From: Lysinibacillus odysseyi
GTDB taxonomy: Bacteria; Bacillota; Bacilli; Bacillales_A; Planococcaceae
Length of the DNA: 64,000 nucleotides
Direction: 5' to 3'
Assembly: GCA_014595895.1 (NCBI GenBank)
Contig: JABUKB010000001.1
Coordinates: 1,922,001 to 1,986,000, forward strand
A program made the translations under genes and the position numbers. Under the pieces are notes generated by a model. That model saw only the letters and a program-made list of their open reading frames with translations, was not told the DNA's origin and ran no database searches. Below are positions 62,683-64,000 of the stretch, piece by piece (positions within the stretch are counted from its first letter, which is position 1; every line of letters starts with the position of its first letter).

Positions 62683-63999
62683 TCATTGCAATTTGAAAGT
62701 TCTGGAAGTTAAATTTTTACTTCTATGTATAGACTCCTTTATTTCAACTTTAATTTTTTCAGCCTCTTTCGTTAAATGTGAAACATCGATTTTAAAACTA
62801 TAAATTCCTTGTTCATTTGATTTGATGGTCATTTTTTTCACATCGTGCGCTTCATTTAAAATAGGTAAAATCGAATAAGTTATATAAGGTTCAAAATATG
62901 TTTGTGAATTCCCCTCTTCATCATAAATAGAAAACTCAATCTTAACCTCTTTTTCTGATCTAGATATAATCTCTGAATGATAGTACATATATAATTCAAG
63001 CTTAGGCATCAATTCAACAATATATTCAACTTGATCGAACTTTACTTGTACCTTTTTTATATTTCCTGCAATACGTTCAGAAGATCTTTTTTCTGTTTTT
63101 CCGTTATTGGTAGTATATGTCGGATATTCTTCGTGATGTGCATATAGTAATTTATGGATATCGCCATAACATCCTTCAAAACCATCAGTATCCCATAATG
63201 TTTCAACTAGTAACTGTAAATCTACAATTAATTCTTCAGAAGTAAAACTTTCCCCAAAAATATCTGTTGCAGTTACTTTTAAACTCACAACTTCATTAGG
63301 CATAATATCGGGTAATTTCTCAACTTTTTCACCGTTTAATTCATACTCAAATGAATAATTTCTAATTCCATCAAACTTTGATAAACAGTTAAATTCTAAA
63401 TAAGAATCATAATTAACATTTACTTTAACTAAAAATTCTGGCTGAGATGGATGAAGATAAAAGATATCACTTTTGTGCGCTTCAACCTTACCGAAAATAT
63501 CTTCACTGTAAAATTCAATTTTATTTCTGCCTGGGTTATATTCATCACCAATAACTACTAAAATGCTATCAAAATATAATTTCCATTCTCCCTCGTTAAT
63601 TCTATAATAAGTATCAAGAACATCTGGATTATCCTGAACATTTAATGTTATTTCTAATCCTTTATAATTAAAATGGGCGCCTTCCCGTTTCCCTAATTCT
63701 TTATAACTAATATACGTTGAAATAGGTCGTTCAGAACGTGGTTCTTGAACTTTAATTTCTCTACCTTCAATTTGTTTCACAGCTTTTTCTTTATCTTCAT
63801 CATTTTGCTCTAATAATAATTTTGATACTGGTTGACTTTCTTCAAATTCCACTTGTACTACTGCCTTTAGGCTTGGATCAGCTTCTATAGTTTTAAATTT
63901 AAATACGGATTCTACTTGTAATTCCTCCGTCACTACAGTTTCCACTTGAGTATACCCTTCATCATAAGCTTCTATTTCAATCTGTTGCGGTTTTTCAGA
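62683..63999 (-). CDS. Large unrecognised protein with beta-sandwich-like modules (5' end off window)
   Basis: At least 438 residues; the frame is open to the right edge (SEKPQQIEIEAYDEGYTQ before the GTG at 63945), so the start lies outside. Composition is Glu, Lys, Val, Ile and Tyr rich, with alternating polar/hydrophobic strands (INEGEWKLYFDSILVVIGDE, NPGRNKIEFYSEDIFGKVEA, MPNEVVSLKVTATDIFGESF), which resembles Ig-like or OmpL47-type modules of surface proteins. No anchor motif is seen at the C-terminus (ending SRTFKLQ). AT-rich like its neighbour. Function unknown. Confidence 0.6.
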   Translation of the reverse strand, partial: SEKPQQIEIEAYDEGYTQVETVVTEELQVESVFKFKTIEADPSLKAVVQVEFEESQPVSKLLLEQNDEDKEKAVKQIEGREIKVQEPRSERPISTYISYKELGKREGAHFNYKGLEITLNVQDNPDVLDTYYRINEGEWKLYFDSILVVIGDEYNPGRNKIEFYSEDIFGKVEAHKSDIFYLHPSQPEFLVKVNVNYDSYLEFNCLSKFDGIRNYSFEYELNGEKVEKLPDIMPNEVVSLKVTATDIFGESFTSEELIVDLQLLVETLWDTDGFEGCYGDIHKLLYAHHEEYPTYTTNNGKTEKRSSERIAGNIKKVQVKFDQVEYIVELMPKLELYMYYHSEIISRSEKEVKIEFSIYDEEGNSQTYFEPYITYSILPILNEAHDVKKMTIKSNEQGIYSFKIDVSHLTKEAEKIKVEIKESIHRSKNLTSRTFKLQ

Positions 64000-64000
64000 A

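Overview
The window reads as the chromosome of a low-GC, endospore-forming Bacillales bacterium. It has an alpha/beta-type spore protein gene (sspA) behind a sigma-G-like promoter, ezrA, phoPR, citZ-icd-mdh and Bacillus-type dnaB/dnaI/dnaE. Gene order closely follows the Bacillus subtilis ysd-thrS-dnaI-polA-phoPR-citZ-pyk-acc-dnaE-ytoI-tpx-sppA-thiI-ezrA-ytsP-rpsD stretch, with local losses and insertions. Protein style and low GC suggest Planococcaceae (Lysinibacillus/Solibacillus-like); the genus is a guess.

Layout. 1-7 kb: end of a GNAT gene, ysdC, a dUTPase, ysdB, ysdA, the infC-rpmI-rplT operon behind an L20-type attenuated leader, then a divergent two-gene module that looks like sucrose-phosphate synthase plus sucrose-phosphatase. 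7-25 kb: thrS with a T-box leader, dnaI-dnaB-nrdR, an inserted methyltransferase, gapB, coaE-mutM-polA, a membrane protein, a gene remnant, a CPBP protease, hflKC and phoPR. 25-39 kb: central carbon metabolism (mdh, icd, citZ, pyk, pfkA), ytvI/fxsA, and accA-accD behind a FadR/GntR-type regulator with its own palindromic operator, then dnaE. 39-52 kb: nrnA, ytpI, ytoI, ytkL, an M24 peptidase, menA, ald with a coupled ABC ATPase, a universal stress protein, ytxK, tpx, yteJ, sppA and an acyl-CoA synthetase. 52-62 kb: sspA, thiI with its cysteine desulfurase, ezrA, hisJ, a free-methionine sulfoxide reductase, a GGDEF protein and rpsD. 62-64 kb: a markedly AT-richer accessory end with two unrecognised genes.

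The most striking non-gene signal is a 150-240 nt structured element in three copies (6834-7038, 41827-42068, 58782-58929). Each copy follows the TAA stop of a host gene by 0-3 nt, lies in the sense orientation and precedes a hairpin with terminator character. A 23-nt relic lies at 47744-47766. The elements encode no protein and look like structured RNAs of the HEARO / OMEGA (IscB-associated) kind, but that family assignment is inference.

Much of the window is under visible RNA-level or operator control: the T-box (thrS), the L20 leader (infC), a probable S4 leader (rpsD), a CcpN-like motif on the gapB -10 box, a cre-like site at the citZ start and the FadR-type palindrome before accDA. I saw no tRNA, rRNA, CRISPR array or intact transposase.
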